Positions 51,601 to 64,000 of a stretch of 64,000 nt of DNA are shown one piece after another; positions within the stretch are counted from its first letter, which is position 1, and the number at the start of each line of letters is the position of its first letter. This DNA is from Streptomyces violaceusniger Tu 4113 (GTDB taxonomy: Bacteria > Actinomycetota > Actinomycetes > Streptomycetales > Streptomycetaceae). Both the position numbers and the translations under genes were made by a program. The stretch spans positions 186,001 to 250,000 of the forward strand of contig NC_015957.1 of assembly GCF_000147815.2 (NCBI RefSeq). Reading direction: 5' to 3'. The notes under the pieces are model-generated. The model was not told the DNA's origin, made no database searches, and saw only the letters and a list, made by a program, of their open reading frames with translations.

Positions 51601-51799
51601 CCTGATCTGCGAGGTCTTCGACACCAGCAGCACCTCCCCGCATCTGCGGTACGCGGGGACGACGGACGAGGGCGGCCGGGGGCTCTTCCTGGTCTCGCAG
51701 TTCGCCGACCGCTGGGGCACCCGCTACACCTCGGACGGCAAGGTCATCTGGACCGAGCAGGCGCTGCCGCTGTCGAAGAGCGTCAAGCCGCGGTCCTAA
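48653..51799 (+). CDS. Membrane PAS-GAF-SpoIIE phosphatase with HATPase domain
   Basis: A 1,048-residue regulator probably controlling anti-sigma factor antagonists. In order: a disordered N-terminus; a membrane helix near 150-170 (VFVLQVGVVLLLVVAAVVAL); an extracytoplasmic sensor; a second helix near 310 (LLFGAAAAAMALATAG); a PAS domain (DAVLHSVREGVLIVGGD); a GAF domain (ARNRLKLLYDAGVSIGTTLD); a SpoIIE/PP2C phosphatase (GGDWFDVIPLPGARVALVVG, VLYTDGLIEKRDRDID); and an RsbW-like HATPase at the end (ELILSELITNAIRYATGPI, EGGRGLFLVSQFADRWGTRY). The start could also be ATG 48731. Confidence 0.88.
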   Translation: MSDGSARRPAADAARPPLSEGARNNDMAGLFGRPRVPLARTMNDWRPRGRREGPRSAWERRGRRVQQDQQGQRDQRDQSDPQVSPDSHDHWDPQSRQGAYAQRGPQERSPVRIGRTGGGSGPGSGHGTAHGRGYGQPRRNPVRGVRTVAGQVFVLQVGVVLLLVVAAVVALVLQSRYDSEREARNRSMAVAESFASAPGMVSAIRGPDPSAVLQPLAERARQGSHVDFVVVMTPQGIRFTHPDPARIGKHFMGSIRPAAEGRTVQETFTGTLGLSVRSVVPVKDSHGKVVGLVAAGITIKKVSGAADHQLPLLFGAAAAAMALATAGTALVSRRLRRQTHGLDPAEMTRMYEHHDAVLHSVREGVLIVGGDRRLVLANDEARRLFDLPPDAEGRLVSELGFDPHTAALLVSGRPATDEVHTAGERLLSVSHRPTDRDGGPPGSVATLRDTTELRALSGKVDLARNRLKLLYDAGVSIGTTLDVVRTAQELAEYAVARFADYVSVDLADSVLRGEEPPDGAAGFGAPDSGPWGAVAVADGGRTVLRRTALSGIRDDGPLYPLGMLIDFGPSAPQARGFRSGAVTVEPVLSDFAGWQDQDPEHARRIVDYGIHSMITVPLRARGVVLGVASFMRAEKPEPFEEDDISLAEELVTRAAVSIDNARRYTREHTMAVTLQRSLLPRMLPEQNALDVAYRYLPAESGVGGDWFDVIPLPGARVALVVGDVVGHGLHAAATMGRLRTAVHNFSTLDLPPDEILSHLDDLIARIDQDEGPGGLDGDGGGSEGITGATCLYAIYDPVTRRCTMARAGHPPPALVRPDGSVEFLDLPAGPPLGLGGLPFETSELDLPEGSHLVLYTDGLIEKRDRDIDTGLEMLRDALSHPGRTPEDACTAVLDALLPDRPSDDIALIVARTRVLEPGLTADWEVASDPSQVAAVRAAVARKLAEWDLGDVAFTTELILSELITNAIRYATGPIRVRLLCDRSLICEVFDTSSTSPHLRYAGTTDEGGRGLFLVSQFADRWGTRYTSDGKVIWTEQALPLSKSVKPRS

Positions 51800-51954
51800 G
51801 GGCCTCAGGGCCTCAGGGCGCTCCAGGGCTCGCATAGGGCTCGCATGAAAGCCGTAAGGCGCTCACGGGGCCGTAGGCGCTCCTGAGGGCCGGCAAAGGG
51901 CAACGTGGCCGCCTTACAACTGTCAGGGCCGCCTTACGGCCCTCAGTACAGCCA

Positions 51955-51987
51955 GAAGCCCGCCCACGGACCCCGTGGGCGGGCTTC
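51955..51987. terminator. Bidirectional terminator
   Basis: A perfect 15-bp stem GAAGCCCGCCCACGG / CCGTGGGCGGGCTTC with a 3-base loop between the convergent phosphatase and Fe-S reductase genes. Confidence 0.8.
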
Positions 51988-52005
51988 AGCGCATCCGTTG
52001 CGGCG

Positions 52006-54333
52006 TTACTTGGCCGGGGCCGGCTCCGGCTCCTCGGCGTTCTTGCCGCCGTCCTCCGGCGCCGCCGGGGTCCTCACCGAGTCGAGGAGGAGCTGCGCCA
52101 CGTCCACGACCTGCAGCTCTTCCTTCGCCTTCCCGCCCGCGGCGGAGCCGCTGTCAGACGCGGCCTTCTTGCCGTTGACGGAGTCGGTCAGCATCACCAG
52201 GCAGAACGGGCAGGCGGTGGAGATGATGTCCGGGTTGAGGGACAGTGCCTCGTCCACGCGCTCGTTGTTGATGCGCTTGCCGATCCGCTCCTCCATCCAC
52301 ATCCGGGCGCCGCCCGCGCCGCAGCAGAAGCCGCGCTCCTTGTGGCGGTGCATCTCCTCGTTCCGCAGCCCCGGCACCTTGGCGATGATCTCGCGCGGCG
52401 GGGTGTAGACCTTGTTGTGGCGGCCCAGGTAGCAGGGGTCGTGGTAGGTGATCAGACCCTCGACCGGGGTGACCGGGACCAGCTTGCCCTCGTCGATGAG
52501 GTGCTGCAGCAACTGGGTGTGGTGGATGACCTCGAACTCGCCGCCAAGCTGCGGGTACTCGTTCGCGATGGTGTTGAAACAGTGCGGGCAGGTCGCGACG
52601 ATCTTCTTCGCCGACTTCGGCTTCTTCGACGACTCGTCCTCGTCGTCCTCGCCGAAGGCCATGTTCAGCATCTCGACGTTCTGCTGGCCGAGCTGCTGGA
52701 AGAGGAACTCATTGCCCAGGCGGCGGGCGGAATCACCGGTGCACGCCTCGTCGCCGCCCATGATCGCGAACTTGACGCCCGCGATGTGCAGCAGCTCCGC
52801 GAAGGCCTTGGTGGTCTTCTTCGCCCGGTCCTCCAGGGCGCCCGCGCAGCCGACCCAGTACAGGTAGTCGACCTCGGTGAGGTCCTCGATGTCCTTGCCG
52901 ACGACCGGCACCTCGAAGCCTGTGTCCGCTGCGAGCTCCTTGGTCCACGCGAGGCGCTGCTTCTTGGCCAGCCCCCAGGGGTTGCCCTTCTTCTCCAGAT
53001 TCTTGAGCATCGTGCCCGCCTCGGAAGGGAACGAGGACTCGATCATCACCTGGTAGCGGCGCATGTCCACGATGTGGTCGACGTGCTCGATGTCCACCGG
53101 GCACTGCTCGACGCACGCACCGCAGGTGGTGCAGGACCACAGCACGTCGGGGTCGATGACGCCATTCTCTTCCAGCGTGCCGATCAGCGGGCGCTCGGCC
53201 TCGGCCAGCGCGGACGCGGGCACGTCCGCGAGCTGCCCCTCGCTCGCCTTCTCCTCGCCCTCCATGCCCGCGGCGCCAGCCGCTGATGTCACAGCGCCGC
53301 CACCGGCCAGCAGATACGGCGCCTTGGCGTGCGAATGGTCGCGCAGCGCCATGATCAGCAGCTTGGGCGACAGCGGCTTGCCGGTGTTCCAGGCGGGGCA
53401 CTGCGACTGGCAGCGGCCGCATTCGGTGCAGGTGGAGAAGTCGAGGATGCCCTTCCAGGAGAAGTGCTCGATCTGCGAGACGCCGAACTGGGCGTCCTCG
53501 TCCGGGTCCTCGAAGTCGATCGGCTTGCCCTCGCTCACCATCGGCTGCAGCGCGCCGAGCGCCACGTCGCCGTCCGCGTTGCGCTTGAACCAGATGTTGG
53601 GGAAGGCCAGGAAGCGGTGCCAGGCGATGCTCATGTCGAGGTTGGTGCTGACCGTGATCATCCAGATCATGGTCGTACCGAGCTTGATCATCGCGAACAG
53701 GTAGGTCAGGTTCTGCACCGTGTCCACGCTGAGCCCGTCGAAGAGCTGGACCAGCGGATACGAGGCGAAGTACGCGGGCTCGTAAGTGTCGACGTGGTGC
53801 AGCGCGCCCTCGGTGCCGCGCAGCGCCATGATCGCGACGCCGATGATGAGGATGACGTACTCGACGAAGTACGCCTGCCAGGCGGTGGAGCCCGCGAACC
53901 GGGACTTGCGGCCGGCCCGGCTGGGCAGGTTGAGCAGCCGGATCGCCATGAGCGTCAGGATGCCCAGGGTGGTCATCGTGCCGATGAACTCGATGTACAG
54001 CTCGTAGGGGAGGAAGCCGCCGAGGATCGGCAGCGTCCAGTCCGCCTGGAAGAGCTGGCCGTAGGCGTTGATGATGGTCGGCGGCAGGGTCAGGAAGCCG
54101 ATCGCCACGAACCAGTGGGCGACGCCGATCACGCCCCACTTGTTCATGCGGGTGTGCGCGAGGAACTCCCGGGCCAGGGTCACGCTGCGCTGGTAGGGGT
54201 TGTCGGTCCTGGCCCCCGCTGGGACCGGTGCGCCGAGCTTGAAGAAGCGCACGAACTGCGCGACGGCCCGGCCGAGCAGGGCAACGCCGACCGCGGTGAG
54301 GACCAGCGACACGATGATCGCGGCGAGTTGCAT
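52006..54333 (-). CDS. Membrane Fe-S reductase (heterodisulfide-reductase-like)
   Basis: A 775-residue fusion. The N-terminal 270 residues have about five membrane helices like a NarI-type haem b domain. Then two 4Fe-4S motifs (CTECGRCQSQCP and CTTCGACVEQCP) are followed by two CCG domains (GCAGALEDRAK, CPHCFNTIANEYPQLGG, DPCYLGRHN, RGFCCGAGGARMWMEERIGK, STACPFCLVMLTD), the HdrB/GlpC-type cysteine cluster. It probably passes electrons between quinones and a soluble partner. Upstream 270 bases hold the divergent dnaK promoter. Confidence 0.88.
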   Translation of the reverse strand: MQLAAIIVSLVLTAVGVALLGRAVAQFVRFFKLGAPVPAGARTDNPYQRSVTLAREFLAHTRMNKWGVIGVAHWFVAIGFLTLPPTIINAYGQLFQADWTLPILGGFLPYELYIEFIGTMTTLGILTLMAIRLLNLPSRAGRKSRFAGSTAWQAYFVEYVILIIGVAIMALRGTEGALHHVDTYEPAYFASYPLVQLFDGLSVDTVQNLTYLFAMIKLGTTMIWMITVSTNLDMSIAWHRFLAFPNIWFKRNADGDVALGALQPMVSEGKPIDFEDPDEDAQFGVSQIEHFSWKGILDFSTCTECGRCQSQCPAWNTGKPLSPKLLIMALRDHSHAKAPYLLAGGGAVTSAAGAAGMEGEEKASEGQLADVPASALAEAERPLIGTLEENGVIDPDVLWSCTTCGACVEQCPVDIEHVDHIVDMRRYQVMIESSFPSEAGTMLKNLEKKGNPWGLAKKQRLAWTKELAADTGFEVPVVGKDIEDLTEVDYLYWVGCAGALEDRAKKTTKAFAELLHIAGVKFAIMGGDEACTGDSARRLGNEFLFQQLGQQNVEMLNMAFGEDDEDESSKKPKSAKKIVATCPHCFNTIANEYPQLGGEFEVIHHTQLLQHLIDEGKLVPVTPVEGLITYHDPCYLGRHNKVYTPPREIIAKVPGLRNEEMHRHKERGFCCGAGGARMWMEERIGKRINNERVDEALSLNPDIISTACPFCLVMLTDSVNGKKAASDSGSAAGGKAKEELQVVDVAQLLLDSVRTPAAPEDGGKNAEEPEPAPAK

Positions 54334-54507
54334 ATGGGGCTCCTCGAACCTGCGAGCTGGATTACTAAGCAGTAACTTAATATGGCCTGACCGAGATTAC
54401 CCGCCCGGACGGGGGCGTATGTAGTCGACGAGCCGGTGATCTGTGTCGCTCACTTGGCCCCTTCTCCCTCTCATCCGTGCTTGGTTGGGCATAAGCCTCA
54501 TATAAAA

Positions 54508-54528
54508 CTTGAGCCCATGCGACTCAGG
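54508..54528 (+). promoter_or_regulatory. HAIR operator 1 (HspR site) of dnaK
   Basis: CTTGAGC-N7-ACTCAGG, one mismatch per arm from the consensus CTTGAGT-N7-ACTCAAG bound by HspR. A -35-like TTGACA follows at 54533-54538. Confidence 0.8.
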
Positions 54529-54560
54529 TCTGTTGACAGCGGCGATCGGGCTGATGCACG

Positions 54561-54581
54561 CTTGAGCCTGTTCCACTCAAT
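54561..54581 (+). promoter_or_regulatory. HAIR operator 2 (HspR site) of dnaK
   Basis: CTTGAGC-N7-ACTCAAT, 53 bp downstream of the first site (five helical turns) and 22 bases before the dnaK start. HspR, encoded at the end of the operon, would bind both with DnaK as co-repressor, as known in Streptomyces. Confidence 0.82.
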
Positions 54582-54588
54582 GCTGTAG

Positions 54589-57137
<2,549 letters not shown>

Positions 57138-57182
57138 CGTGACGGTGATCGCGGGAGCAGCAGGAGAGGAGGGACGTCGAGG

Positions 57183-58373
57183 ATGAGCACCAAGGACTTC
57201 GTGGAGAAGGACTACTACAAAGTCCTCGGCGTCCCCAAGGACGCGACCGAGGCGGAGATCAAGAAGGCGTACCGGAAGCTCGCTCGCGAGTACCACCCGG
57301 ACGCCAACAAGGGCGACGCCAAGGCGGAGGACCGCTTCAAGGAGATCTCCGAGGCCAATGACATCCTCGGCGACCCCAAGCGGCGCAAGGAGTACGACGA
57401 GGCCCGCTCGCTCTTCGGGAACGGCGGATTCCGCCCCGGTCCCGGCGGTCCGGGCGGCACCGGGAACTTCAACTTCGACCTGGGCGACCTCTTCGGCGGC
57501 GCCCAGGGCGGCGGCGGTGCCGGTGGCGGTGGCGCCGGCGGCTTCGGCGGCGGGCTCGGGGATGTCTTCGGCGGGCTGTTCGGCCGCGGCGGCGCCACCC
57601 GTGCCCAGCCCCGCCGGGGCCAGGACATCGAGTCCGAGGTGACGCTCAGCTTCACCGAGGCCGTCGAGGGGGCCACGGTCCCGCTGCGGATGTCCAGCCA
57701 GGCCCCGTGCAAGGCGTGCTCGGGCACCGGCGACCGGGACGGCACCCCGCGGGTCTGCCCGACCTGTGTCGGCACCGGCCAGGTCAGCCGGGGCGGCGGG
57801 GGCGGCTTCTCGCTCACCGACCCGTGCGTGGAGTGCCGCGGCCGCGGCCTGATCGCGCAGAACCCGTGCGAGACCTGCAAGGGCAGCGGACGGGCCCGTT
57901 CCGCCCGCACCATGCAGGTCCGGATCCCCGCGGGTGTCAGCGACAGCCAGCGGATCCGGCTGCGCGGCAAGGGCGCCCCGGGCGAGACCGGCGGCCCGGC
58001 CGGCGATCTGTATGTGGTCGTGCACGTGGACGCGCATCCGGTCTTCGGCCGTAAGGGCGACAACCTGACCGTCACCGTGCCCGTCACCCTTCCGGAGGCG
58101 GCGCTCGGCGGCGAGATCAAGGTCCCGACCCTGGGCGGCCCGCCGGTCACCCTGAAGCTGCCGCCCGGCACGCCCAACGGACGGACGATGCGCGCCCGTG
58201 GCAAGGGCGCGGTCCGTAAGGACGGCACGCGCGGAGACCTGCTGGTCACCGTCGAGGTCACGGTGCCGCAGGAGCTGAGCGACACGGCGCGGGGCGCGCT
58301 GGAGTCGTATCGCGAAGCGACCGTGGGAGAGGACCCACGGGCGGAGCTGTTCAAGGCCGCGAAGGGAGCGTGA
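57183..58373 (+). CDS. dnaJ: Co-chaperone DnaJ (type I)
   Basis: A 396-residue DnaJ. J domain residues 9-75 with HPD (LAREYHPDANKG), a Gly/Phe-rich linker 85-140, four zinc-binding repeats (CKACSGTG, CPTCVGTG, CVECRGRG, CETCKGSG), then the C-terminal substrate-binding domains (RIRLRGKGAPGETGGPAGDL). It stimulates DnaK ATPase. GGAGG-type site upstream of ATG 57183, 45 bases after grpE. Confidence 0.97.
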   Translation: MSTKDFVEKDYYKVLGVPKDATEAEIKKAYRKLAREYHPDANKGDAKAEDRFKEISEANDILGDPKRRKEYDEARSLFGNGGFRPGPGGPGGTGNFNFDLGDLFGGAQGGGGAGGGGAGGFGGGLGDVFGGLFGRGGATRAQPRRGQDIESEVTLSFTEAVEGATVPLRMSSQAPCKACSGTGDRDGTPRVCPTCVGTGQVSRGGGGGFSLTDPCVECRGRGLIAQNPCETCKGSGRARSARTMQVRIPAGVSDSQRIRLRGKGAPGETGGPAGDLYVVVHVDAHPVFGRKGDNLTVTVPVTLPEAALGGEIKVPTLGGPPVTLKLPPGTPNGRTMRARGKGAVRKDGTRGDLLVTVEVTVPQELSDTARGALESYREATVGEDPRAELFKAAKGA

Positions 58374-58858
58374 CCCCAATGGAGTCGCACGGCCGAGGAG
58401 GCATCGGAGGCACGGGCGCCGGCCGGCCCCGTAACCCTTATGAGCTGACCGAGGATTCGCCGGTGTACGTCATCTCGGTGGCGGCTCAGCTCTCCGGGCT
58501 GCACCCGCAGACCCTGCGTCAGTACGACCGCCTCGGCCTGGTTTCCCCCGACCGTACCGCCGGCCGTGGCCGGCGGTACTCCGCGCGCGACATCCAGCTG
58601 CTCCGCCAGGTGCAGCAGCTGTCCCAGGACGAGGGCATCAACCTTGCCGGGATCAAGCGCATCATCGAACTGGAGAACCAGGTCGCGGCTCTCCAGGCCC
58701 ATGTCGCCGAGCTCCAGGCCGCGGTCGAGGGCGCCGCGACCGCCATGCAGCAGCGCGAGGCCCAGGTCCACGCCTCCTACCGCCGCGACCTGGTCCGCTA
58801 CCAGGACGTCCAGCAGAGCAGCGCTCTGGTGGTCTGGCGCCCCAGGCGCCCGGAGTAG
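58370..58858 (+). CDS. hspR: Heat-shock repressor HspR (MerR family)
   Basis: A 162-residue MerR-type repressor: VISVAAQLSGLHPQTLRQYD, LGLVSPDRTAGRGRRYSARD and GINLAGIKRIIELENQVAAL, then a long coiled coil and a hydrophobic end (QSSALVVWRPRRPE) needed in this family for DnaK contact. GTG 58370 overlaps the dnaJ stop; ATG 58380 is an alternative. It represses its own operon and clpB through the HAIR sites seen at 54508, 54561 and 61594. Confidence 0.95.
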   Translation: MTPMESHGRGGIGGTGAGRPRNPYELTEDSPVYVISVAAQLSGLHPQTLRQYDRLGLVSPDRTAGRGRRYSARDIQLLRQVQQLSQDEGINLAGIKRIIELENQVAALQAHVAELQAAVEGAATAMQQREAQVHASYRRDLVRYQDVQQSSALVVWRPRRPE

Positions 58859-58883
58859 CACCCCGGCGCGCCGCTGATCGCAG

Positions 58884-58916
58884 GCCCGGTGACCGTCCTT
58901 ACGGCCACCGGGCTTT
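58884..58916 (+). terminator. Terminator of the dnaK operon
   Basis: GCCCGGTG (58884-58891) pairs with CACCGGGC (58906-58913), with further inner pairing CCGT/ACGG and a short TTT after it. Confidence 0.65.
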
Positions 58917-59032
58917 CGCGTGCCCGGAGCCTTGCTCCGCGCCTGCCCAGTGCCTGCCCGCTGGGGCCGTCGGCCGGGCGCGCCGATGCGGCGTCCCGGG
59001 CGCACCATGGAGATATGGGAGGAGGTATCGCC

Positions 59033-59404
59033 ATGGTGGAAGTCAAGACGATCGAGAAGCCGGATGAACGGCGTGACTTTCCCGGAGGCCATATCGAAGC
59101 CCTGCATCTGACCGGGCTGGATTTCGCCGTGGGCACCTTCGAGCCCGGATGGCGCTGGCGGGAGTCGGTGCGGCCGATCGTGGGGACCGATCTGTGCGAG
59201 GTCCACCACAGCGGGATCGTGGTCCAGGGCCGGATGCGGCTGCGCACGGCCGATGGCGCGGAGACCGAGGTGGGGCCCGGGGACGTGTATGTGGTGGCGC
59301 CCGGCCATGACGCCTGGGTCGTCGGCGATGAGCAGGTCGTGGTGTACGACGTCGCCGGGCAGATGGCGTTGACGTATGCGAAGTCGAGTGAGGCCGGGGC
59401 CTGA
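59033..59404 (+). CDS. Cupin-domain protein
   Basis: A 123-residue small beta-barrel protein. FEPGWRWRESVRPIVGTDLC and GPGDVYVVAPGHDAWVVGDE are the two cupin motifs, with His residues (EVHHSGIV) suited to metal binding. ATG 59033 follows GGAGGAGG. No catalytic role can be deduced. Confidence 0.75.
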   Translation: MVEVKTIEKPDERRDFPGGHIEALHLTGLDFAVGTFEPGWRWRESVRPIVGTDLCEVHHSGIVVQGRMRLRTADGAETEVGPGDVYVVAPGHDAWVVGDEQVVVYDVAGQMALTYAKSSEAGA

Positions 59405-59458
59405 CGCGGGGGGCGGCAGCGGCCTCTTGCAGCGGTTCAGCCGTCGGCAGGGGACGAG

Positions 59459-61069
59459 ATGAGTACCGGTCGGACACCACCGCGTGGATCCCGCAGAGGG
59501 TGGCCGCACCGGAGTGCCCGTACCGACCAGCTCATCCGGACGTTGCTGCGGCGCCGCAAGGAGCCGCTGGCCATCGAGGAAGTCACCGTTGTCGACAAGC
59601 CGGGGATGCGCCGTGCGGTCGCGGCGACCGCGGTCGGCAACACCATGGAGTGGTTCGACTTCGGTGTCTACGCCTATGTCGCGGTCACCCTCGGCAAGGT
59701 CTTCTTCCCCGGCGACGACCCCGCCACCCAGGTGGTCTCCACGTTCGCCACCTTCGCCGTGGCGTTCCTGGTGCGGCCGCTGGGCGGGCTGGTGTTCGGG
59801 CCGCTGGGCGACCGGATCGGGCGGCGGCGGGTGCTGTCCACCACCATGATCATGATGGCGATCGGCACCTTCGCGGTGGGTCTGCTGCCCGGCTATTCCC
59901 AGATCGGCTTCGCCGCCCCGCTGCTGCTCCTGGCCTGCCGGGTGGTGCAGGGCTTCTCGACCGGCGGTGAGTACGCGGGGGCGACCACGTACATCGCCGA
60001 GTTCGCGCCCGATCAGCGCCGTGGCTTCCTCGGTAGCTGGCTCGACTTCGGCACCTTCATCGGCTATTCGCTGGGCTCCGGTCTGGTCACCGTGCTCACC
60101 GCCACCATCGGTGAGACCGGGATGGTGGAGTGGGGCTGGCGGGTGCCGTTCCTGGTGGCGGGGCCGCTGGGGCTGATCGGTCTGTATATGCGGCTGCGGC
60201 TGGAGGAGACCCCGGCGTTCCAGCAGGAGGCCGAGCGGGCGGCCGAGGCGGCGGAGGCGGCGGAGGCGCACGGCGACACCGTGCCGATCGAGGAGGCCCG
60301 CCAGTCCGGGAGGGGGCGGCTGAGGGAGATCTTCACCCGGCACTGGGAGGCGATGCTGATCTGCATGGGCCTGGTGCTGCTGTACAACGTCACCAACTAC
60401 ATGGTGACGTCGTATCTGCCGACGTACATGACCTCCACGCTCGGCCAGGACGCCACCACGGCCCAGGTGCTGGTGCTGGGCACCATGCTGTTCGTGGTGC
60501 TGGCGATCACGGTGGTCGGGCGCGGTTCCGACCGCTGGGGGCGGCGGCCGCTGTTCCTGGTCGGCAGCCTGGGCCTGGTGGCGCTGGCCATTCCGGCGGT
60601 CCTGCTGATCCGGGCGGGCGGCGTGCTGATGCCCGCGATCGGCTGTCTGATCCTGGGCGCGATGCTGGTCACCTTCGCGGGGACGAGCGCCGCCACGCTT
60701 CCCGCGCTGTTCCCGACCCGGCTGCGCTACGGCGCGCTGTCGATCTCGTACAACCTCTCCGTGTCGCTGTTCGGCGGGACGACGCCGCTGCTGGCCTCGT
60801 GGCTGGTGGCCACCACGCACAACACGCTGGTGCCCGCCTTCTACCTGATGGCGGCGGGGGTGATCGGGCTGATCGCCACGCTGTTCCTGCATGAGACGGC
60901 GGGGAAGCCGCTGCGCGGTTCGGGGCCCATGGTGGAGACCGAGGAGGAGGCGCGTACGGCGGTGGCCGAGAGCCGTACGGAGGCCGGGCGGCACGCCCGC
61001 GACGTCTGGATCCGGCTGCGCCACCCCTGGGCGGGGGCGGGCCACCGGGAGGAGGAGGACGAGGAGTGA
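59459..61069 (+). CDS. MHS-family (ProP-like) metabolite:H+ symporter
   Basis: A 536-residue, 12-helix major facilitator of the metabolite:H+ symporter group. NTMEWFDFGVYAYVAVTLGK at the first helix, GPLGDRIGRRRVLSTTMIMM (motif A), RVVQGFSTGGEYAGATTYIA and WGWRVPFLVAGPLGLIGLYM are all typical. An unusually long acidic/basic tail follows residue 490. Likely imports a compatible solute or carboxylate; substrate not deducible. Confidence 0.88.
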   Translation: MSTGRTPPRGSRRGWPHRSARTDQLIRTLLRRRKEPLAIEEVTVVDKPGMRRAVAATAVGNTMEWFDFGVYAYVAVTLGKVFFPGDDPATQVVSTFATFAVAFLVRPLGGLVFGPLGDRIGRRRVLSTTMIMMAIGTFAVGLLPGYSQIGFAAPLLLLACRVVQGFSTGGEYAGATTYIAEFAPDQRRGFLGSWLDFGTFIGYSLGSGLVTVLTATIGETGMVEWGWRVPFLVAGPLGLIGLYMRLRLEETPAFQQEAERAAEAAEAAEAHGDTVPIEEARQSGRGRLREIFTRHWEAMLICMGLVLLYNVTNYMVTSYLPTYMTSTLGQDATTAQVLVLGTMLFVVLAITVVGRGSDRWGRRPLFLVGSLGLVALAIPAVLLIRAGGVLMPAIGCLILGAMLVTFAGTSAATLPALFPTRLRYGALSISYNLSVSLFGGTTPLLASWLVATTHNTLVPAFYLMAAGVIGLIATLFLHETAGKPLRGSGPMVETEEEARTAVAESRTEAGRHARDVWIRLRHPWAGAGHREEEDEE

Positions 61070-61080
61070 CGCGGCCCGCG

Positions 61081-61152
61081 CCTCAGCCCTTGCCCGTGGC
61101 GTGGCCTCAGCCCTTGCCCGTGGCGTGGACTCAGCCCTTGCCCATGGCGCGG
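61081..61152. repeat. Three tandem 24-bp repeats at a gene end
   Basis: Copies at 61081-61104 and 61105-61128 are identical; the third (61129-61152) differs at three bases and contains the last codons and stop of the minus-strand PPOX gene. Each copy contains the same stop, so the gene end has been duplicated downstream. Confidence 0.85.
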
Positions 61153-61535
61153 GTGAGGGTGATTTCGATGAGGACGCGGTCGGGGTTGGGGCGCGGGGTG
61201 CGTTCGTAGCGCTCGGCGTAGCGGCGTACCGCCTCCGCGATCAGCTCGGGCTCCTCGCGTACGACCGCGAGCCCCTCCAGCGTGGCCCACCGCCTGCCCG
61301 CCATCTGGCAGACCGCGACCCGCGCACCGCCCTCGCCCGCCGCCCGGACATGGGCGACCTTACGGCTGTGGCGGTTCGCGATGACGCGGGCGAGCCCGGC
61401 CTCGGGGTCGTAGGTGACGCCGACCGGGACGACATGCGGGGTGCCGTCCGGGCGGGGGGTGGTCAGGGTGCACACATGGCGTTCGCGCCAGAAATCGAGG
61501 TACCCGGGCTCGGGGTTGCGGGGATCGACAGACAT
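61131..61535 (-). CDS. PPOX-class (F420-type) oxidoreductase
   Basis: A 134-residue split-barrel flavin-binding protein: [40 protein letters not shown] and [20 protein letters not shown], as in F420-dependent members of the PNPOx-like fold. ATG 61535 begins [13 protein letters not shown]. An 18-bp near-direct repeat (GACATGGCCCAGAACCT / GACATGGCCCGGAACCT, 61531 and 61551) lies just upstream. Divergent from clpB. Confidence 0.8.
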   Translation of the reverse strand: MSVDPRNPEPGYLDFWRERHVCTLTTPRPDGTPHVVPVGVTYDPEAGLARVIANRHSRKVAHVRAAGEGGARVAVCQMAGRRWATLEGLAVVREEPELIAEAVRRYAERYERTPRPNPDRVLIEITLTRAMGKG

Positions 61536-61593
61536 GGCCCAGAACCTACCGACATGGCCCGGAACCTCAGGCCAGGGGAGTGGCGTCAGCGAG

Positions 61594-61614
61594 ATTGAGT
61601 GGACTAGACTCAAC
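61594..61614 (+). promoter_or_regulatory. HAIR operator (HspR site) of clpB
   Basis: ATTGAGT-N7-ACTCAAC: the inner TTGAGT/ACTCAA halves are perfect. It lies 59 bases before the clpB start, linking clpB to the HspR regulon encoded 3 kb away. Confidence 0.85.
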
Positions 61615-61672
61615 TTTGCGGAGGTTGGGTAGGGCAGGATGGGAAGATCGCAGCGAGGAGGAGCACAGGGAC

Positions 61673-64000
<2,328 letters not shown>

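Noticed and set aside
48548..51835. Minus-strand open frame of 1,095 codons opposite the SpoIIE phosphatase
   Set aside because: Exact mirror of the real gene with unnatural composition; no start signal.
57215..61045. Minus-strand open frame of 1,276 codons opposite dnaJ, hspR, cupin and the MHS transporter
   Set aside because: Its composition is Arg/Pro/His-rich with no family motifs, and it runs antisense to well-conserved genes. It is a shadow of codon bias in high-GC DNA.
61081..61152. Short direct repeats as a CRISPR array
   Set aside because: Only three copies, directly adjacent with no spacers, and overlapping a coding end; no cas genes.

Overview
The window is high-GC actinobacterial chromosome, almost certainly Streptomyces. 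Evidence: codon bias with G/C third positions, GTG and TTG starts, an HspR-controlled dnaK-grpE-dnaJ-hspR operon with clpB nearby, a PAS/GAF/SpoIIE/HATPase phosphatase, DUF2637 and RepSA-type genes, and small Streptomyces-specific protein families.

Region by region. 0.2-4.4 kb: a CPA1 cation/proton antiporter fused to CBS domains, an ArsB/NhaD-type permease, and a PucR-type regulator. 5.1-9.6 kb: a DeoR regulator divergent from an MFS exporter, with two matching palindromic operators between them, then an LLM flavin oxidoreductase and a HAD hydrolase. 10-17.6 kb: a p-hydroxybenzoate-hydroxylase-like gene, then decayed accessory DNA holding a broken response regulator, pieces of IS4/IS701, IS481 and IS5 elements, and a small IS701 deletion derivative with perfect ends. 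Intact genes in this stretch are a DUF6529 membrane protein with a secreted-repeat lipoprotein, a multicopper oxidase, and a DUF6247/toxin-like pair with a frameshifted toxin. 17.8-19.6 kb: tRNA-Gly, a small zinc-ribbon gene, dcd and a phosphoribosyltransferase (PRT) gene.

19,529-45,293 is the main discovery. It is a 25.76-kb integrative element inserted at a TGG codon near the 3' end of the PRT gene. The displaced native 3' end (WSVEPPVVRREGQVRDA, stop) lies at 45,291-45,344. The backbone is an actinomycete integrative and conjugative element (AICE): XRE and GntR (KorSA-like) regulators, DUF6415, a SCO3933-family protein, an FtsK/TraB-like translocase, a DUF2637 Spd-like protein, a RepSA-like initiator and a large serine integrase. 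The AICE was invaded at a CTAG in a perfect palindrome (GGAAGGGG-CTAG-CCCCTTCC) where two convergent genes end. Removing the invaders leaves a normal AICE of about 10.09 kb. The invaders are nested. An IS701-type element with 139-bp inverted ends is interrupted by a 12.07-kb unit bounded by inverted ISAzo13 ends with a 3-bp target duplication, and the left ISAzo13 copy is itself split by a complete IS4 element with a 10-bp duplication. The cargo of the ISAzo13 unit is a four-gene aromatic meta-cleavage operon (FAD monooxygenase, extradiol dioxygenase, alpha/beta hydrolase, FAH-family enzyme) with a divergent IclR regulator. Next to it lies an IS5-ended unit carrying an inositol-monophosphatase-like passenger gene.

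45.4-64 kb is ordinary core chromosome: a Yip1 protein, an FG-GAP lipoprotein, the SpoIIE phosphatase (preceded by a 24-codon leader with a TTA codon), an Fe-S reductase, the dnaK operon with two HAIR operators, a cupin, an MHS transporter, a PPOX-class oxidoreductase, and clpB (cut by the window end) with its own HAIR operator.
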